A DNA stretch of 64,000 bases from Aureispira anguillae (GCF_026000115.1 NZ_AP026867.1:2201501-2265500), one strand, 5' to 3'; counted from the first letter of the stretch, positions 1 through 8,789 are shown. The notes: generated from the letters alone by a model not told the origin. Program-made: numbers and translations.

Positions 1-2058
1 ATCTAAGGTGCGTTTGATGGCAACAAAGGAATTTTCTAAGCCAATCATGTATTTAACATTGACATCTTTGGGATGCTTTTCTGTGGTAGCATGTTGAAAT
101 TCTTTGAATATAGAGTGATTAAATAAGGTTGCCGTTTCAGTCACTTGAACCTTGTAAGTTAGCCCCTTTAATTGTTTTTGGTAACGGGTGTAAGCTAAGT
201 TTTGCATGACAGAGCTTACTTTTGGTGCTATAATGTTAATACTCATTTCATCTTTTAAATGAGCAATATTATAAACATCTACATTGATGCGTCTGTTCAT
301 TTTTTCACCAATATGATTGGGGGATCCGTCAAAATTTTGATTGTTGGCTATTGGGTAGTTTTGCCCACAGCCTCGAATCCAAATCTGTTTGTTTTGACTA
401 TTGTTTTCGATTAGTTCGTTAGAAAGTTCTTCTGCTTGTTTGATGGTTAGATAAAGGTCATTGATAGAATTCCCTGAATGATCGGTATGCCCAGAAAGAA
501 CGATCATTGCTTCTGAATGTCGTGCAAGTAATTTTTTAAGTGCGAGGATGGTATTTCTGGCCCCTTCTATTTTTCCTGTTTGTGCATTGTAATAAATAGG
601 ACTAATGTTGTAGACCGTTTTGGCTCCTGAAGTAGTGGTGGGATCAACAGTTGCTGTTGGGGTTAGTTTTTTGACCGTGTGCGAGATGGGAGTGTTGTCA
701 ACTAAGCTAGTAATATTGGTTAAGACTGCTACAAAATGATTGGGCGTTTGGGCTTGCAACTGTTCTTGTTGGCGTGTTCTAAAATAAGCAGAATACAGAT
801 CAAAACCTCCTAGTCCGCCAATTCTATTGGACGAAAAATAAGCTTTGAGACCATCTTTATCCAAAAAGAAATTCTTATCGTCTGCTGATGAATTAATGGG
901 AACGCCAAGGTTCTGGCGTGGTTTCCATGTTCGGGTTGAGTCGTCAAATATAGCTTTGTAAATGTCATAACCGCCCATTGATAGGGGATGATCAGAGCTA
1001 AAATATAGATGCCTTCCATTTTTTGCTAAAAAAGGGGCATCTTCATCATACTCTGTGTTGATTTTAGGCCCTAAATTGACTGGTATTTGCCATTGTCCAT
1101 TGGTTTGAATAGAGTAATACAAATCCCTACCACCATAGCCACCTGGGCGATTGCTCGAAAATAACATAAGGCTATCAGAGACAAAAAAATGATCCCCATC
1201 CCAATGGTGTGAACTGGCATTAAGTGCAAAAGGAAGAATAACCTCAATAGAATCATCGTCATAATTTTCCTTTACAATCTCTTTGTGTCCATCTGCAAAA
1301 CCTTTTAGTAACAGCATTTGATAGCCATTATCAAAAAAACTAATGATATCCTCACTCATATTGGTATTGTAACGGCTAGAGAGCGGGGTGGCATCCATCC
1401 AACTTCCTTGGTTTAGAGTCGATTTGTAAATGTCAGATCGATAATGACCATTGATTGGATCGGGGATGTTGTTCTGGTTTAGTTTGCCCCCTGTAGCTGT
1501 GTTTCTCGTAGACGAAAAGAAAATTGTATTGGCTACTCTAGGATTGAAGCATATTCGATAATCATCAGCATTGCTATTGATTTTAGTACCCAATGTTGCT
1601 ACAATTGCTCCTGAATTAATTTGCTCTACTTTAGGACCATTAGTGCACTGAATAATTAGGCGTTTTAGTCGTTCTCGTTCTGGAGCATTAGAAGCAAGGG
1701 TTCTTAGGTGATTTTTGTAGTAATGTACGGCTGTTCTAAAATTATTTTGATGGTGATAGGCTCTAGCTATATAGTAATTGGTTAGGGGGGCTAACTTAGG
1801 GGAGTTTTGGCTGTAAAATTTTAAGTATATAATGGCTTCGTCCATATTGTTGGTATAGAAATAGCAAACTCCTATCTTATACTTTATATCAATATCTTTT
1901 GTGTACTTATTTTTTATTTTATTGTACTCATTTAAAGATTTCTCGTAATTTTTAGAAGCAAATAATTGATCTGCTTCTTTTTTAATCTTATTGGGCGACT
2001 GTGCCGTTAGGGTAGCACAAAATAAAAGGACTATGGATAGTGAGCTAATATATTTCAT
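1..2058 (-). CDS. OmpA-family envelope protein with TPR and PD40 repeats (partial, C-terminus off the window)
   Basis: The reading frame is open from ATG at 2058 to the window edge (686 codons), so the C-terminus is missing. A signal peptide (MKYISSLSIVLLFCATLTAQ) is followed by TPR-like helices (about 25-140), then WD40-like PD40 beta-propeller repeats (about 170-430) with repeated motifs such as YFSSNRIGGLGGFDLY. An OmpA-like peptidoglycan-binding domain follows (about 470-600) with GHTDHSGN and the closing NRRINVDV. The last visible part (from about 635, TYKVQV) looks like the start of a SPOR-like domain. This architecture is common in Bacteroidota and resembles the T9SS-associated PorE type, which anchors outer-membrane machinery to peptidoglycan. 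Assignment to PorE itself is inference; the domain assignment is firm. Confidence 0.85.
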   Translation of the reverse strand, partial: MKYISSLSIVLLFCATLTAQSPNKIKKEADQLFASKNYEKSLNEYNKIKNKYTKDIDIKYKIGVCYFYTNNMDEAIIYLKFYSQNSPKLAPLTNYYIARAYHHQNNFRTAVHYYKNHLRTLASNAPERERLKRLIIQCTNGPKVEQINSGAIVATLGTKINSNADDYRICFNPRVANTIFFSSTRNTATGGKLNQNNIPDPINGHYRSDIYKSTLNQGSWMDATPLSSRYNTNMSEDIISFFDNGYQMLLLKGFADGHKEIVKENYDDDSIEVILPFALNASSHHWDGDHFFVSDSLMLFSSNRPGGYGGRDLYYSIQTNGQWQIPVNLGPKINTEYDEDAPFLAKNGRHLYFSSDHPLSMGGYDIYKAIFDDSTRTWKPRQNLGVPINSSADDKNFFLDKDGLKAYFSSNRIGGLGGFDLYSAYFRTRQQEQLQAQTPNHFVAVLTNITSLVDNTPISHTVKKLTPTATVDPTTTSGAKTVYNISPIYYNAQTGKIEGARNTILALKKLLARHSEAMIVLSGHTDHSGNSINDLYLTIKQAEELSNELIENNSQNKQIWIRGCGQNYPIANNQNFDGSPNHIGEKMNRRINVDVYNIAHLKDEMSINIIAPKVSSVMQNLAYTRYQKQLKGLTYKVQVTETATLFNHSIFKEFQHATTEKHPKDVNVKYMIGLENSFVAIKRTLD

Positions 2059-2225
2059 GTATATGTTGTTGTATTGGTTAATAACACTCTGTTGATTATT
2101 ATATAAGCTAGCAATGTTGGGGAGGGGAGTACACTAAATAGCTTAATACATTTTTAACGGAGTAATGGGTTAATGGTACTGTTCGTTTATTCTTGACACT
2201 CTATAAAGAGGGAACAAAGTTTATA

Positions 2226-3047
2226 CTAGACTAGTTTTGTTTCATAATAATTCCAAATTCCTTTCCAAGGGTAGAAAAGTAGGGCAAAAATACAAAATTC
2301 GATAAAGCAAAGATGCATTAACAAATAATCCATTAAAAAAAAGATCAAAAATAGCACTCCAAGTAGTTTATCAAACTTTCTAGTGATAAAGCCGACTATA
2401 AAACTTAGTTCTAATATCCAACCACCATACCAAAACGCACTAGAACAGTAGGGGTGGTCTATTAAGTAACTTATAAAGGTGCTAAAATGACTGTTTGGGT
2501 AGTTAATCAGATAATCTAGATGCTGGTGTTTTAGTATTTCACTCATCTGATTAGGAAAAAAAATACTTCCTCTCCATATTTTCCATAGACCTGCGCTAAA
2601 TAGCGCAAAAATAGCATAATATCGGATGCCTGCAAATGCTAAAACAAAATTTTTGGGGCTTTGGAGTATCAATAGGGGAAGACAGAAGAGTAGTCCTACT
2701 AATTTATGTTCGTGATGGGTGGCAACCGAATTATAAATAATACTATAGTTGACTACTAGAAATAGTATTATTATCCCCAAAGATCGAGAAGAACTGCGCT
2801 TAATTCCCCAAAGACAGCTAAAGAACCACAGAAGGTCTAACAAAAGCCCTAAATAAAAGTGCTGAATAATGCAATGAGGAAGTTGCAAGGCGTGATATAT
2901 CCAATATATATTATCTGCTTTTGGACTAATAAATGGAGAAAGGTGCAATTGATGTAGCAATAGACCTTGTTTAAATCTTAAGAGCCAAACGAATAGTAGG
3001 AATAGCCAAATTATTCGTTGAATAGTTTGCTTATCTTTTGTTGGCAT
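2226..3047 (-). CDS. Polytopic membrane protein, HTTM/vitamin-K-carboxylase-like
   Basis: A 273-aa, very hydrophobic protein with about seven predicted membrane segments. The motif-like stretches RYYAIFALFSAGLWKIWRG and GGWILELSFIVGFITRK resemble HTTM (horizontally transferred transmembrane) proteins, which are related to vitamin-K-dependent gamma-carboxylase. The known enzymatic residues cannot be confirmed by eye, so no reaction is assigned. The start codon lies inside the end of the upstream gene (17-bp overlap), which suggests translational coupling and a shared complex with the single-pass protein encoded just before it. It could also be a DoxX-like integral protein. Confidence 0.7.
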   Translation of the reverse strand: MPTKDKQTIQRIIWLFLLFVWLLRFKQGLLLHQLHLSPFISPKADNIYWIYHALQLPHCIIQHFYLGLLLDLLWFFSCLWGIKRSSSRSLGIIILFLVVNYSIIYNSVATHHEHKLVGLLFCLPLLILQSPKNFVLAFAGIRYYAIFALFSAGLWKIWRGSIFFPNQMSEILKHQHLDYLINYPNSHFSTFISYLIDHPYCSSAFWYGGWILELSFIVGFITRKFDKLLGVLFLIFFLMDYLLMHLCFIEFCIFALLFYPWKGIWNYYETKLV

Positions 3048-3549
3048 TTATAAATGTTTTTTGACTTACTTTTTTGAAATTATTGTTTACCCAGTCGTAA
3101 TTTTCTTGCTTGATTGAAATGTTTTTAAGTTTTAGTCTATTAGATAGATATATTGGTGCTGTTGTTAAACTTCCTTTGGAGTTACTCAGGAATTTTGTTA
3201 GGTAGCGACTAAAGGTTGTGGCAACTCCAAACCTAGATTCTATCGTATGAATAATTGGATCAATAGAGTCTTGTTTTATTAATTGGGCATAATAATTCAA
3301 TTGATAGTGCATAAAGAAAGGAGAGGGGCTATTGTATAGATTTATTCGTTCACCTTTTTCTGTATAAATAGCAAACGTTGTATAAGATGTTTGTTTTGGG
3401 CAAGGTTCAGAATACATTCCATAATTAAAAAAAGGAATTGTTTCTACTTGTTTATAAGAGAAAAATAATTGACCCAATAGAAAAATTAGAAGAATGACAC
3501 AAAAGAATTTATTGGTTCTCCAGACCTTAAAAATATAGCTGTTTTTCAT
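3031..3549 (-). CDS. Single-pass membrane protein, partner of the downstream HTTM-like protein
   Basis: A 172-aa protein with one N-terminal membrane helix (about residues 16-31) and a C-terminal domain that probably faces the periplasm. The stretch FFNYGMYSEPCP after the helix is typical of small proteins encoded beside HTTM-like genes in Bacteroidota. The gene overlaps its downstream neighbour by 17 bp, so the two are almost certainly one transcription unit. No catalytic motif is recognised, and the function is unknown. A role as a partner subunit is inferred only from gene order. Confidence 0.65.
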   Translation of the reverse strand: MKNSYIFKVWRTNKFFCVILLIFLLGQLFFSYKQVETIPFFNYGMYSEPCPKQTSYTTFAIYTEKGERINLYNSPSPFFMHYQLNYYAQLIKQDSIDPIIHTIESRFGVATTFSRYLTKFLSNSKGSLTTAPIYLSNRLKLKNISIKQENYDWVNNNFKKVSQKTFINANKR

Positions 3550-3625
3550 ATTGAGCTATTGATTTTTTGAATAGAATGCTGTACATTTAATGTTGCTATC
3601 ATGGGGATTATTCAATTAATTTTCG

Positions 3626-3823
3626 CTCTTTGACAACTCTATCACGAAGTAACCACGCAGTAGCAGCGAAGCTAATCGTGTGGAAATTTTAATTAACGTC
3701 TTTAATTATGCCGTTTGGGTATTAGATTTAGTGATCTAAAAACAAGGTAGCCTAGGCTCTAATATCCCAAAATAGAAGCATTTTACCTTACGTTTTACGA
3801 TTAGCACACAAGTTGTCAAAGAG
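3626..3823. repeat. 198-bp element with perfect 13-bp terminal inverted repeats
   Basis: CTCTTTGACAACT at 3626-3638 is repeated perfectly inverted as AGTTGTCAAAGAG at 3811-3823. The interior has no open frame of note. It holds secondary structure, including a near-palindrome pairing GGGTATTAGA (about 3717-3726) with TCTAATATCCC (about 3759-3769). This is the shape of a miniature inverted-repeat element (MITE). No target-site duplication is obvious at the ends. It fills most of the 303-bp gap between 3549 and 3853; I see no other feature there. It could also be a structured untranslated RNA. Confidence 0.55.
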
Positions 3824-3852
3824 GCAGATATTTTTTAGAAAAAAATTAGCAA

Positions 3853-4664
3853 ATGCAACAAATTATTTTTGAAAAAATAAGGGAACGTATTACAAGTATA
3901 CAAAAACAAAAAAACAAAGCTGTTCGAATTGCAATAAATGGGGTAGAGGGAGTCGGAAAAACAACTTTTGCTATTGCATTGTGCCAATTTCTTCAATCCA
4001 ATGAACTTAATGCTTTTCATATTTCTATAGATGGTTTTCACTTTAATAAAGCACATCGATATCAACAGGGACGAAATTCTGCCAAAGGGTATTATGAAGA
4101 CTCTTACAATGAGGTCGCATTTGTCAATGAGGTTTTATTGGCTTCCCAAAAAGCATTACTCCGCTAGAAAATCGTATCAATCTGATAATCAGTAAAATAG
4201 GTTTTTGCTAGCCAAAGTATTAAAAGGCTGATTATCAAATTGATACAAGATGTTTTTTTATGTTTTTTGTTAAAAAACTAAAAAATCAGCAGAGTATAAA
4301 AAAAGACAAACCCTATTATTTGAAAGCAGTCCATGATCTAGAAACAGACGAGTATCTAGATTTGCCTCCAACTTTTATTTCAGATACAGCTATTTTGATA
4401 ACGGATGGAGCTTACCTTTTTAAACCAATTTATAAACCGCATTGGGATCTAAAAATTTATCTAAAAGCTGATTTTGAAACCGCAAGAGCCCGTGGTGTTG
4501 ATCGAGATCAATTTGCGCTAGGAGGGAAGGAGCAAGCCGAAGAAAAATTTATAAAACGGTATCATGCTGCTTCCAAATTGTATCAAGAAGCTTGCTCTCC
4601 TGAACAGGTAGCAGATTTATTGATAGATGCAACAAACTTTAATTGTTATGAAATTTTAAAATAA
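3853..4664 (+). pseudogene. Uridine-kinase-like P-loop kinase, interrupted
   Basis: The N-terminal part (3853-4167, 104 aa) has the Walker A motif GVEGVGKTTFA at about residues 30-40 and SIDGFHFNKAHRYQQGR, typical of a uridine-kinase-like NTPase family. It stops at TAG 4165. The rest of the same family, from KPYYLKAVHDLETDEYLDLPP through DGAYLFKP, HWDLKIYL and RD, continues in another frame (4260-4664, 134 aa). Between them sits a hairpin-bearing insertion (4158-4296). Removing it exactly does not restore the frame, being off by one base, so a further indel has occurred, possibly in the seven-A run at about 4298-4304. Neither part alone should be an active kinase. A sequencing error could explain the frame but not the insertion. 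Confidence 0.75.
4157..4296. mobile_element. MITE-like hairpin insertion inside the kinase gene
   Basis: Outer imperfect inverted ends CTCCGCTAGA (4159) and TCAGCAGAG (to 4294) are flanked on both sides by TA (4157-4158 and 4295-4296). This is the target duplication expected of Tc1/mariner/IS630-type elements. Inside is a strong inverted pair: GTATCAATCTGATAATCAG at 4174-4192 against CTGATTATCAAATTGATAC at 4228-4246, an 18/19 match. No transposase is encoded, so it would be non-autonomous. The hairpin is certain. The exact ends and the IS630 link are inference. Confidence 0.5.
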
Positions 4665-4677
4665 TTAAAAAACAGAT

Positions 4678-5046
4678 ATGAATATAGAAGATTTTAGAAT
4701 TTACTGTTTGTCTAAAACAGGGACAGAGGAATGTTTGCCCTTTGATGAAAATACATTGGTATTTAAGGTTATGGGTAAAATGTTTGCATTAACATCCCTA
4801 GAAAAAGAAGAATTTACTGTTAATCTAAAATGTGATCCTGACAAATCTTTGGAATTGAGGGAATCTTATGATGAAGTGCAGCCTGGTTATCATATGAATA
4901 AAAAACACTGGAATACAGTTGCTTTTGAAAGAAGTCTTAGAGATAGTTTTCTCAAAGAATTAATTGACCATTCTTATAATTTGGTCGTAAAGGGATTAAC
5001 AAAAAAGGTAAAAGCAGAATTAGAGCTTCTAAAAGAAATGGGATAG
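4678..5046 (+). CDS. MmcQ/YjbR family protein
   Basis: A 122-aa protein of typical length for the MmcQ/YjbR (CyaY-like fold) family. Family hallmarks are CLSKTGTEECLPFDENTLVFKVMGKMF near the N-terminus and PGYHMNKKHWNTVAF in the second half. These small cytoplasmic proteins are annotated as possible DNA-binding proteins, but their role is not settled. It starts 13 bp after the broken kinase gene and may have shared its transcript. The start ATG at 4678 matches the usual family N-terminus. Confidence 0.85.
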   Translation: MNIEDFRIYCLSKTGTEECLPFDENTLVFKVMGKMFALTSLEKEEFTVNLKCDPDKSLELRESYDEVQPGYHMNKKHWNTVAFERSLRDSFLKELIDHSYNLVVKGLTKKVKAELELLKEMG

Positions 5047-5103
5047 CTATTAGAATTGTAAAAAAACATTAGTTTTGCTGTCTTTTTTACCAAATAATTA
5101 AAC

Positions 5104-6615
5104 ATGAAAAATACTGTTATTCTATTTTTACTGCTTTTGGGGCTTCAACAAAAAATGTATGCCCAAAATGTTGCTGTGCCCAATGCTAATTTTAAAATGT
5201 ATCTGTTGGGCAACAATGCTATCAATACCAATGGAGATACTGAAATACAAATGGTAGAGGCGCAGGCTTTTACGGGAGCAATTGATGTTAGTAGTCGAGG
5301 AATTAATGATTTAACAGGCATCGAAGCCTTTACGGCACTCAGTGAATTGTGGTGTGGAAATAACCAATTGACGACACTAGATTTAAGTGCCAATACAATG
5401 CTTACCCAACTCTATTGTTTTGCCAATCAACTTAGTTCTTTAGATCTGTCTGCCAACACCGCTTTGACCCACTTGGATTGTAGTGCTAATCCATTAACGA
5501 GTTTGGACATAAGTGCAAATACATCATTGATTCAATTGGACTGTAATTCTGCACAGTTAACAGCATTAAATGTTAGCAATAACGTAACTTTAACCCAGCT
5601 AGGTTGTAGCGATAATCAGTTGACAAGTCTGGATGTAAGTAATAATACATTACTAGAATCCTTAGACTGTGCTAACAATCAATTAACAGCATTAACCATA
5701 AACACCAATACAGTGCTTGACCGCTTATATTGTTTTTATAATCAATTGACGAACCTAGATGTAAGCTCAAATGCAGCTCTTACTCTGTTGAATGCAAGTA
5801 ATAACCAATTAACCAATTTGGATGTTAGCAATAATGTAGCGCTCTTAGAATTAAATCTTAGATCAAACCAACTTAGTGCATTAAATGTAAGCCATAATAC
5901 AGTTCTACGAGAGCTAAATGTTAGTGATAACCAATTCGCAAGCTTGGATCTTAGCGCAGTCACGCTTCTTAAAGATTTGCGATGTTCTTTTAACCAATTG
6001 ACAAGTTTAGATTTGAGTACCAATACAGTTCTAGAAGATCTGCGCTGTCGTTCCAACCTATTAACAACCTTAGATTTTTCAACTAATTTAGCGCTCGAAC
6101 AATTATTGTGCGATACGAATCAACTAACAACACTCGATTTGGGAGGACAGACTGTGTTAAGAGAATTATGGTGTGGTTATAACCAATTAACCAATTTGAA
6201 TGTTAAAAATGGAAACAATGCTAATTTTATCTATTTTGGTGCTCAAAACAATCCAAACTTAGCTTGTATTCAAGTAGATAATGTCAATTATTCTACCAAC
6301 AATTGGACAAATATAGATGCAACGGCAACGTTTAATACGGTTTGTGGACCTAGTTCTACCGCTAATCTAGGGGAAGAATTGTCTAATGTGCTGTTCTATC
6401 CTAATCCAACAACTGATAATTTAACCATTCAGTTGCCAAACTTACATTCAACCGTTCAACTTACTATAAAAAATGTGATGGGACAAATGCTCATAAACAA
6501 GGCATTCAGTGATATTCAGTATATAGATTTAGGGCTAGAATTTGAACCTGGAATCTACTTTGTGGAGATTAAAGCGGAAGAAAAACAAAAGACAATCAAA
6601 ATTATTAAAAATTAA
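5104..6615 (+). CDS. Secreted leucine-rich-repeat protein with T9SS type A sorting domain
   Basis: 503 aa. The signal peptide (about 1-20) ends at KMYA before QNVAVPNANF. A cap module (about 21-80) contains INTNGDTEIQ and the phrase DLTGIEAFTALSELWCGNNQ. Thirteen 21-residue repeats of the pattern LTxLDLSxNTxLxxLxCxxNQ follow, in register, and a closing segment ends near NWTNIDATATFNTVC. The C-terminal 80 residues (FYPNPTTDNLTIQLP to KTIKIIKN) are a type A T9SS sorting domain, so the protein should be exported across the outer membrane and attached to the surface or released. A binding or adhesion role is likely for such repeats, but no ligand is indicated. It shares its module plan with the LRR protein at 28353-30557. 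Confidence 0.92.
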   Translation: MKNTVILFLLLLGLQQKMYAQNVAVPNANFKMYLLGNNAINTNGDTEIQMVEAQAFTGAIDVSSRGINDLTGIEAFTALSELWCGNNQLTTLDLSANTMLTQLYCFANQLSSLDLSANTALTHLDCSANPLTSLDISANTSLIQLDCNSAQLTALNVSNNVTLTQLGCSDNQLTSLDVSNNTLLESLDCANNQLTALTINTNTVLDRLYCFYNQLTNLDVSSNAALTLLNASNNQLTNLDVSNNVALLELNLRSNQLSALNVSHNTVLRELNVSDNQFASLDLSAVTLLKDLRCSFNQLTSLDLSTNTVLEDLRCRSNLLTTLDFSTNLALEQLLCDTNQLTTLDLGGQTVLRELWCGYNQLTNLNVKNGNNANFIYFGAQNNPNLACIQVDNVNYSTNNWTNIDATATFNTVCGPSSTANLGEELSNVLFYPNPTTDNLTIQLPNLHSTVQLTIKNVMGQMLINKAFSDIQYIDLGLEFEPGIYFVEIKAEEKQKTIKIIKN

Positions 6616-6619
6616 AAAG

Positions 6620-6660
6620 AGAGGAAGGTTTGTAGTTATGTTCTCAAACCTTCCTCTTTT
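6620..6660. terminator. Bidirectional intrinsic terminator
   Basis: AGAGGAAGGTTTG (6620-6632) pairs perfectly with CAAACCTTCCTCT (6645-6657), with a 12-nt loop. There are A residues on the left and T residues on the right. It lies between the converging genes ending at 6615 (+) and 6659 (-) and can serve both. Confidence 0.85.
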
Positions 6661-7684
6661 ATTTTGCCCATAACAATTGCAATTCAGGTTGTAATAATCT
6701 TAATCGAAAACCCTTGTTTTCTTTTTGAAGAATAAAGGTAAAGACCGCTGTATATTCTTTGTTTTTGAATTTATCTGATTTTGGCATCATTGATCGCAAC
6801 AATGGATCCAATTGAGTTGTGATATGTTGTAATTGTCGGACAGTTGGAGTTAGAGCTGCATTGTCAACAAAAATATTGTGCTCTTTTCCTTCTTCGTAAG
6901 TCCTATACCATTTGCTATCAAACTGAATAAAACCGATTCGTTCTGTTGAAGACTCTCGTTTGCTCAAAATATGAATAGATGGATGTGTTGTCGTGTAATC
7001 GGTGCTAACTTTACCAATTGCATAACCGTATTCAAATGCCTCTGTAACTAGAAGCCCAAGGGCTAATTCCTTTTGATTCAAATCTCCTTTGTGAGTAAAT
7101 CGTTCTTGAACATTATCATCCTCCCAAAATGAAGCATAGGCTTTGGTAATACTAAGTGATAACTCATCGATATTCGTTACTAAAGTATATGTTGGTTTGA
7201 TGCCTTTATAAGCATTAATTGTCAAGGCTTGGTAGTTGGGTGAAGTGCTGATTCGAATTCTTTTGCCGCTAAAAAATTCTTGAGTAGCGTTTTTTAATTG
7301 ATGGATTAAATTAGAGGAAATTTTTGCAGCCAAGATTTTCGCTCGTATGGCTTTGAGTTGTTTTGAAATTTCTTCTGGTTTTAAGTTGTTATAATGCTCC
7401 AATAATTCTTTAATGAGCAAATCAGCACCACAATTTTTTAACGTTTCTTGATAGAAAAAAACGGGTACACCGATACCTTGCCCTGTTAATTGAGGGAATT
7501 GCTGTTGCATTAATGCATACATAGCGGCATTATTTCCCAAAACAGAGGGTTTCTGCACGGATTCCGAACCAATTCCAAAATAAGAAATGTATCGGACAGC
7601 AAAATCGGGTTTAGCATACCATTGTTGAGCGGATAGATTAAGTGTGCTAATAACAACAAAAAAAAGCAAGGGAATGAATCGCAT
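6659..7684 (-). CDS. Secreted protein resembling the PEP/pyruvate-binding (PPDK N-terminal) domain
   Basis: 341 aa with a clear signal peptide (MRFIPLLFFVVISTLNLSAQ). Several stretches follow the order of the ATP-grasp nucleotide-binding domain of PEP synthase / pyruvate phosphate dikinase. GNNAAMYALM...VPVFFYQ is like GKAANLAEL...VPPGFVI, IRISTSPNY is like VRSSATAED, and KAYASFWEDDNVQERF with LALGLLV is like VWASLWNERAVAYR with MAVLVQ. The phosphohistidine and PEP domains are absent, so it is not a full dikinase. A predicted export signal on this normally cytoplasmic fold is odd. It starts 19 bp after the MoxR ATPase gene and is probably in one operon with it. The function is unknown, and the fold call is by eye. 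Confidence 0.6.
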   Translation of the reverse strand: MRFIPLLFFVVISTLNLSAQQWYAKPDFAVRYISYFGIGSESVQKPSVLGNNAAMYALMQQQFPQLTGQGIGVPVFFYQETLKNCGADLLIKELLEHYNNLKPEEISKQLKAIRAKILAAKISSNLIHQLKNATQEFFSGKRIRISTSPNYQALTINAYKGIKPTYTLVTNIDELSLSITKAYASFWEDDNVQERFTHKGDLNQKELALGLLVTEAFEYGYAIGKVSTDYTTTHPSIHILSKRESSTERIGFIQFDSKWYRTYEEGKEHNIFVDNAALTPTVRQLQHITTQLDPLLRSMMPKSDKFKNKEYTAVFTFILQKENKGFRLRLLQPELQLLWAK

Positions 7685-7703
7685 AATTTGGGATTTTATC
7701 AGA

Positions 7704-8789
7704 TTAACCTAATTCTTTAAAAGCACGATACAAGTCAGACCAATCTTTGCGTTCCTTAACCACGGTTTCAAGATATTCTTTCCAAATTTCGTGATCTTGG
7801 ATGGGGTCTTTTACAACAGCGCCAATCACCCCCGCTGCCAAATCTCTAGCTTTAATGGTACCATCTCCAAAATGCGCCGCCAATGCTTGACCACTATTAA
7901 TTACTGAAATAGCTTCGGCTGTACTGAGTGTTGCAGAAGGCGTTTTTAATTTTGTTTTTCCATCGTGTGTTTTGCCTTCCCTCAATTCACGAAACATGGT
8001 AACGAGTCGTTGAATTTCTTTGACAGGAGCTAATTCGGCAGGAATAGCTAAATTTTGCCCTAGTTGATCTACTCTTGTTTTTACGATTTTAACTTCCTCC
8101 TCTAAACTGTTTGGTAACGGAAGAACAACGGTATTAAAACGCCGTTTTAGAGCGCTAGAAAGATCATTAACGCCTTTGTCCCTGTCATTGGCCGTAGCAA
8201 TAACATTAAAACCACGTTGCGCCTGAATTTCAGTATTTAATTCTGGGATGGGTAATGTTTTTTCGGACAAGATCGTAATCAATGTATCCTGAACATCTGA
8301 CGGAATTCTAGTCAGCTCTTCAACTCTCGCCAATTTACCTTCTTGCATGGCTAACATAATAGGCGAAGGAACGAGTGCCTCCTCAGAGGGGCCTTTGGCT
8401 AACAAACTGGCATAATTCCAACTGTAACGAAGGGTGTCTTCATTGATACCCGCTGTCCCTTGTACTAGAAGCGTAGAAATTCCTGATATAGCTGCCGAAA
8501 GGTGTTCTGCTACCCAAGTTTTTGCGGTACCAGGTACCCCCATTAGTAGCAATGCTCGATCGGTTACTAAAGTTGCAACGGCAATTTCAATAATTCGTCT
8601 ATTGCCAAAATATTTGGGGCTAATTACTGTGCCATCCTCCAGTTCTCCTCCCATAATATAGGTGACAACAGCCCAAGGAGAAAGCTTCCAGTTAGGTGGT
8701 TTGGGGAATTTATCTTGTTTTGCCAATGCACTAAGTTCATTTGCATATTCTTGTTCTGCATGATGCTTTAGCAAGGTTTCTACAGCCAT
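7704..8789 (-). CDS. MoxR-type AAA+ ATPase
   Basis: 361 aa. Walker A is LLMGVPGTAKTWVAEHL (about 81-97). The Walker B region is near ARVEELTRIPSDVQDTLI, followed by sensor motif VIATANDRDKGVNDLSSALKRRF with the arginine finger. The sequence matches the subgroup found beside VWA, DUF5682 and SWIM-type genes (YehL-like in Escherichia coli) rather than classical MoxR of methanol oxidation. Such ATPases act as chaperones with a VWA partner that binds metal. The likely partner in this window is the VWA protein at 51751-52893, 43 kb away. The downstream gene at 6659-7684 follows at 19 bp. Confidence 0.88.
   Translation of the reverse strand: MAVETLLKHHAEQEYANELSALAKQDKFPKPPNWKLSPWAVVTYIMGGELEDGTVISPKYFGNRRIIEIAVATLVTDRALLLMGVPGTAKTWVAEHLSAAISGISTLLVQGTAGINEDTLRYSWNYASLLAKGPSEEALVPSPIMLAMQEGKLARVEELTRIPSDVQDTLITILSEKTLPIPELNTEIQAQRGFNVIATANDRDKGVNDLSSALKRRFNTVVLPLPNSLEEEVKIVKTRVDQLGQNLAIPAELAPVKEIQRLVTMFRELREGKTHDGKTKLKTPSATLSTAEAISVINSGQALAAHFGDGTIKARDLAAGVIGAVVKDPIQDHEIWKEYLETVVKERKDWSDLYRAFKELG

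Noticed and set aside
810-1262. Short minus-strand frames over the OmpA-family gene
   Set aside because: They lie inside the long open frame of that gene in another phase and have no coding character.
5742-6056. Minus-strand open frame across the LRR gene
   Set aside because: It is the reverse shadow of the 63-bp coding repeats (KLVNWL repeats mirror the LRR codons); it has no start context or family.
5340-6190. CRISPR-like regular repeats
   Set aside because: The 63-bp periodicity is the coding repeat of an LRR protein; there are no constant repeats with unique spacers and no cas genes.
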